From Gammaproteobacteria bacterium (GTDB lineage: Bacteria > Pseudomonadota > Gammaproteobacteria > UBA9214), in the NCBI GenBank assembly GCA_030632175.1, contig DAOVVG010000099.1, forward strand, positions 1 to 8,186: a DNA stretch of 8,186 nt. Direction: 5' to 3'. This document shows, piece by piece, positions 6,805 to 8,186 of the stretch (positions are counted from its first letter, which is position 1; every line of letters starts with the position of its first letter). The notes below the pieces were generated by a model that saw only the letters and a list, made by a program, of their open reading frames with translations, had not been told where the DNA came from and did not search any database. A program made the position numbers and the translations under genes.

Positions 6805-6810
6805 AAAGGA
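6805..6810 (+). promoter_or_regulatory. Ribosome binding site of the asparagine-synthase-like gene
   Basis: AAAGGA lies 6 bases before the ATG at 6817-6819. It fixes the start and so shows that the cysteine is encoded at position 5, not position 2. No alternative start codon lies directly before the Cys codon. Confidence 0.65.
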
Positions 6811-6816
6811 TTTCCA

Positions 6817-8186
6817 ATGGGGAGTTTCTGCGGTTGGAGTGGCACGGGCCTTGGGTCGGACATGTCACAGCAAGCCATCAAGGCCATGCTTGCAGAAAGT
6901 CGAGAACCTGCCACTGCTGAACCTGTCAGCGACTGCGATGACACCGGTGCACTTGGTATCTGTGAGGGACTCTATGCAACCAGCTATCATCACCAGGATG
7001 GTATCAGGGTAGCCATAACCGGATCACCAGCATGGGACGACAGGGAACTTTCTGAAACCGCAAAACAACATGGTGCAGGGGTAGCACTGATCAGGGGCTA
7101 TCGGGCTTATGGAAAGGACCTGCTTTCCAGGCTTCATGGACCTTTTGCGCTGGCAGTACTGGATGGTGACATGGCACTTGTTGCCATTGACCGCATTGGC
7201 ATTCACAGTCTGAGTTATGCGCTGCAGGACGGGGTATTCATATTTTCAACCTCCACTGGCAGCGTTGTCAGACACCCGCGAATCACCCGGCGTATCAACC
7301 CACAGGCCATTTTCAATTATCTCTATTTTCATGATGTACCAAGTCCCGGGACTATTTTTAACGGCGTAGAAAAGCTACTTCCTGCACAATATGTCCAGTT
7401 TCGTAACGGACAACTCGAGAAAGGCTTCTACTGGCAGTTGCACTTCGACGACCATAACCATGCGCCATTTCAGACCCAAAAGCAGCAGTTCCATGACCTT
7501 CTGCGACAAGCCGTAGCGGCCTCATCACAGGACAGCTCTATTGCTACGTTCCTGAGTGGCGGCACAGACAGTTCAACGATCACAGGCATACTGGCAGAGC
7601 TCCAGGCGAATCCCGTGGATACCTATTCCATCGGATTTGGCGCCGAGGGCTTTGACGAAATGGAATATGCACGGCTCGCCGTACAACGCTATGGCGCTAC
7701 AGCCCATGAATATTACCTAAAGCCCGACGATATCCTTGAAGCAATCCCCCTGATCGCGAGGACCTATGACGAGCCATTTGCCAACGACTCAGCCGTACCC
7801 ACCTATTTCTGTGCCAAACAGGCGGCCCGGGACGGTGTCAAGATTATGCTGGCAGGGGACGGGGGAGATGAGATCTTTGGTGGCAATGAGCGCTATGCCA
7901 AGCAGATGGTATTCGAACATTACGGCCGGCTACCTGTTTTTTTACGAAACCATCTGATCGAACCTGTCGTCAATGGTATCCCGGGCGGAGAGGCCCTCAT
8001 GCCGGTTCGCAAACTCAGAAGCTATATCCGCCAGGCATCAATGCCGCTGCCGGAACGCATGGAAGCCTATAACTTCGTCAAGCGCCAGCACCTGAATGAA
8101 ATGTTTGAACCGGAATTTCTTGCTTCGGTGAATCACGAATTACCGAACGAGATGTTGCGGGATGCCTATTTCAGGGCAGATTCGGA
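6817..8186 (+). CDS. Asparagine-synthase-like amidotransferase with degenerate glutaminase domain (3' end missing)
   Basis: The first 456 residues are present; the C-terminus runs off the right edge (the family is usually about 550-650 residues). The synthetase half has intact ATP-pyrophosphatase motifs: FLSGGTDSS (245-253), YSIGFGAEGFDEMEYA (270-285), DEPFANDSAVPTY (318-330) and LAGDGGDEIFGG (345-356). It should adenylate a carboxylate and join it to ammonia or an amine. The N-terminal class II glutaminase half is recognisable (DLLSRLHGPFALAVLD 101-116, DRIGIHSLSY 125-134) but eroded. It starts MGSFCGW, with Cys at 5 rather than 2, lacks the RGPD arginine motif, and has ITGSPAW (67-73) where AsnB has NGEIYN. 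It faces the sulfotransferase gene across a 75-base gap. Such proteins in glycan loci can amidate uronic acids (for example WbpS); true asparagine synthesis is less likely. Confidence 0.85.
   Translation, partial: MGSFCGWSGTGLGSDMSQQAIKAMLAESREPATAEPVSDCDDTGALGICEGLYATSYHHQDGIRVAITGSPAWDDRELSETAKQHGAGVALIRGYRAYGKDLLSRLHGPFALAVLDGDMALVAIDRIGIHSLSYALQDGVFIFSTSTGSVVRHPRITRRINPQAIFNYLYFHDVPSPGTIFNGVEKLLPAQYVQFRNGQLEKGFYWQLHFDDHNHAPFQTQKQQFHDLLRQAVAASSQDSSIATFLSGGTDSSTITGILAELQANPVDTYSIGFGAEGFDEMEYARLAVQRYGATAHEYYLKPDDILEAIPLIARTYDEPFANDSAVPTYFCAKQAARDGVKIMLAGDGGDEIFGGNERYAKQMVFEHYGRLPVFLRNHLIEPVVNGIPGGEALMPVRKLRSYIRQASMPLPERMEAYNFVKRQHLNEMFEPEFLASVNHELPNEMLRDAYFRADS

Noticed and set aside
1..8186. 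Search for tRNA, rRNA, CRISPR array, insertion sequence or attachment site
   Set aside because: Nothing matched by eye: no spaced direct repeats, no transposase-like frame, no terminal inverted repeats and no tRNA-like cloverleaf.

Overview
The window carries seven protein-coding genes of a cell-surface polysaccharide locus. Six lie on the minus strand, running leftward from about 6741 to the left edge. The seventh lies on the plus strand from 6817 and runs off the right edge. Base composition is moderate to slightly GC-rich, and genes are tightly packed with Shine-Dalgarno starts and ATGA/GTGA stop-start overlaps, as expected for a bacterium. The protein families fit a Gram-negative bacterium, probably a proteobacterium. 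That placement is inference: no rRNA, tRNA or marker gene is present.

Region 1-2080 (minus strand) holds hddA, gmhA and hddC in transcription order, joined by 4-base overlaps. They encode three of the four steps from sedoheptulose 7-phosphate to GDP-D-glycero-alpha-D-manno-heptose. GmhA isomerises, HddA phosphorylates the anomeric carbon, and HddC transfers GMP. The missing step, the bisphosphate phosphatase GmhB, is not in the window and may lie past the left edge. An uninterrupted run of nine G (C9 on the plus strand) sits in codons 18-20 of hddA and is a candidate phase-variation tract.

Region 2081-2315 has no intact gene. One minus-strand frame through it reads like protein but is broken by a TAG and runs into hddA, so it may be a gene remnant.

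Region 2316-6741 (minus strand) encodes, in transcription order, a PAPS-type sulfotransferase-like protein, a membrane-anchored SGNH/GDSL protein, a divergent NodB-like polysaccharide deacetylase with an N-terminal membrane anchor, and a family 2 glycosyltransferase. Together with the heptose genes they suggest assembly of a heptose-containing glycan that is then tailored: sulfated, and acylated or deacylated.

Region 6742-6816 is a 75-base AT-rich divergent intergenic segment. It holds a plausible minus-strand promoter overlapping an imperfect dyad, and a strong ribosome binding site for the plus-strand gene. That gene (6817 to the edge) is an asparagine-synthase-like amidotransferase. Its ATP-pyrophosphatase half keeps the expected motifs, but its N-terminal glutaminase half lacks key residues. 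It may amidate a sugar acid or another non-aspartate substrate, using free ammonia or an amine.

No tRNA, rRNA, CRISPR array, insertion sequence or attachment site was seen.
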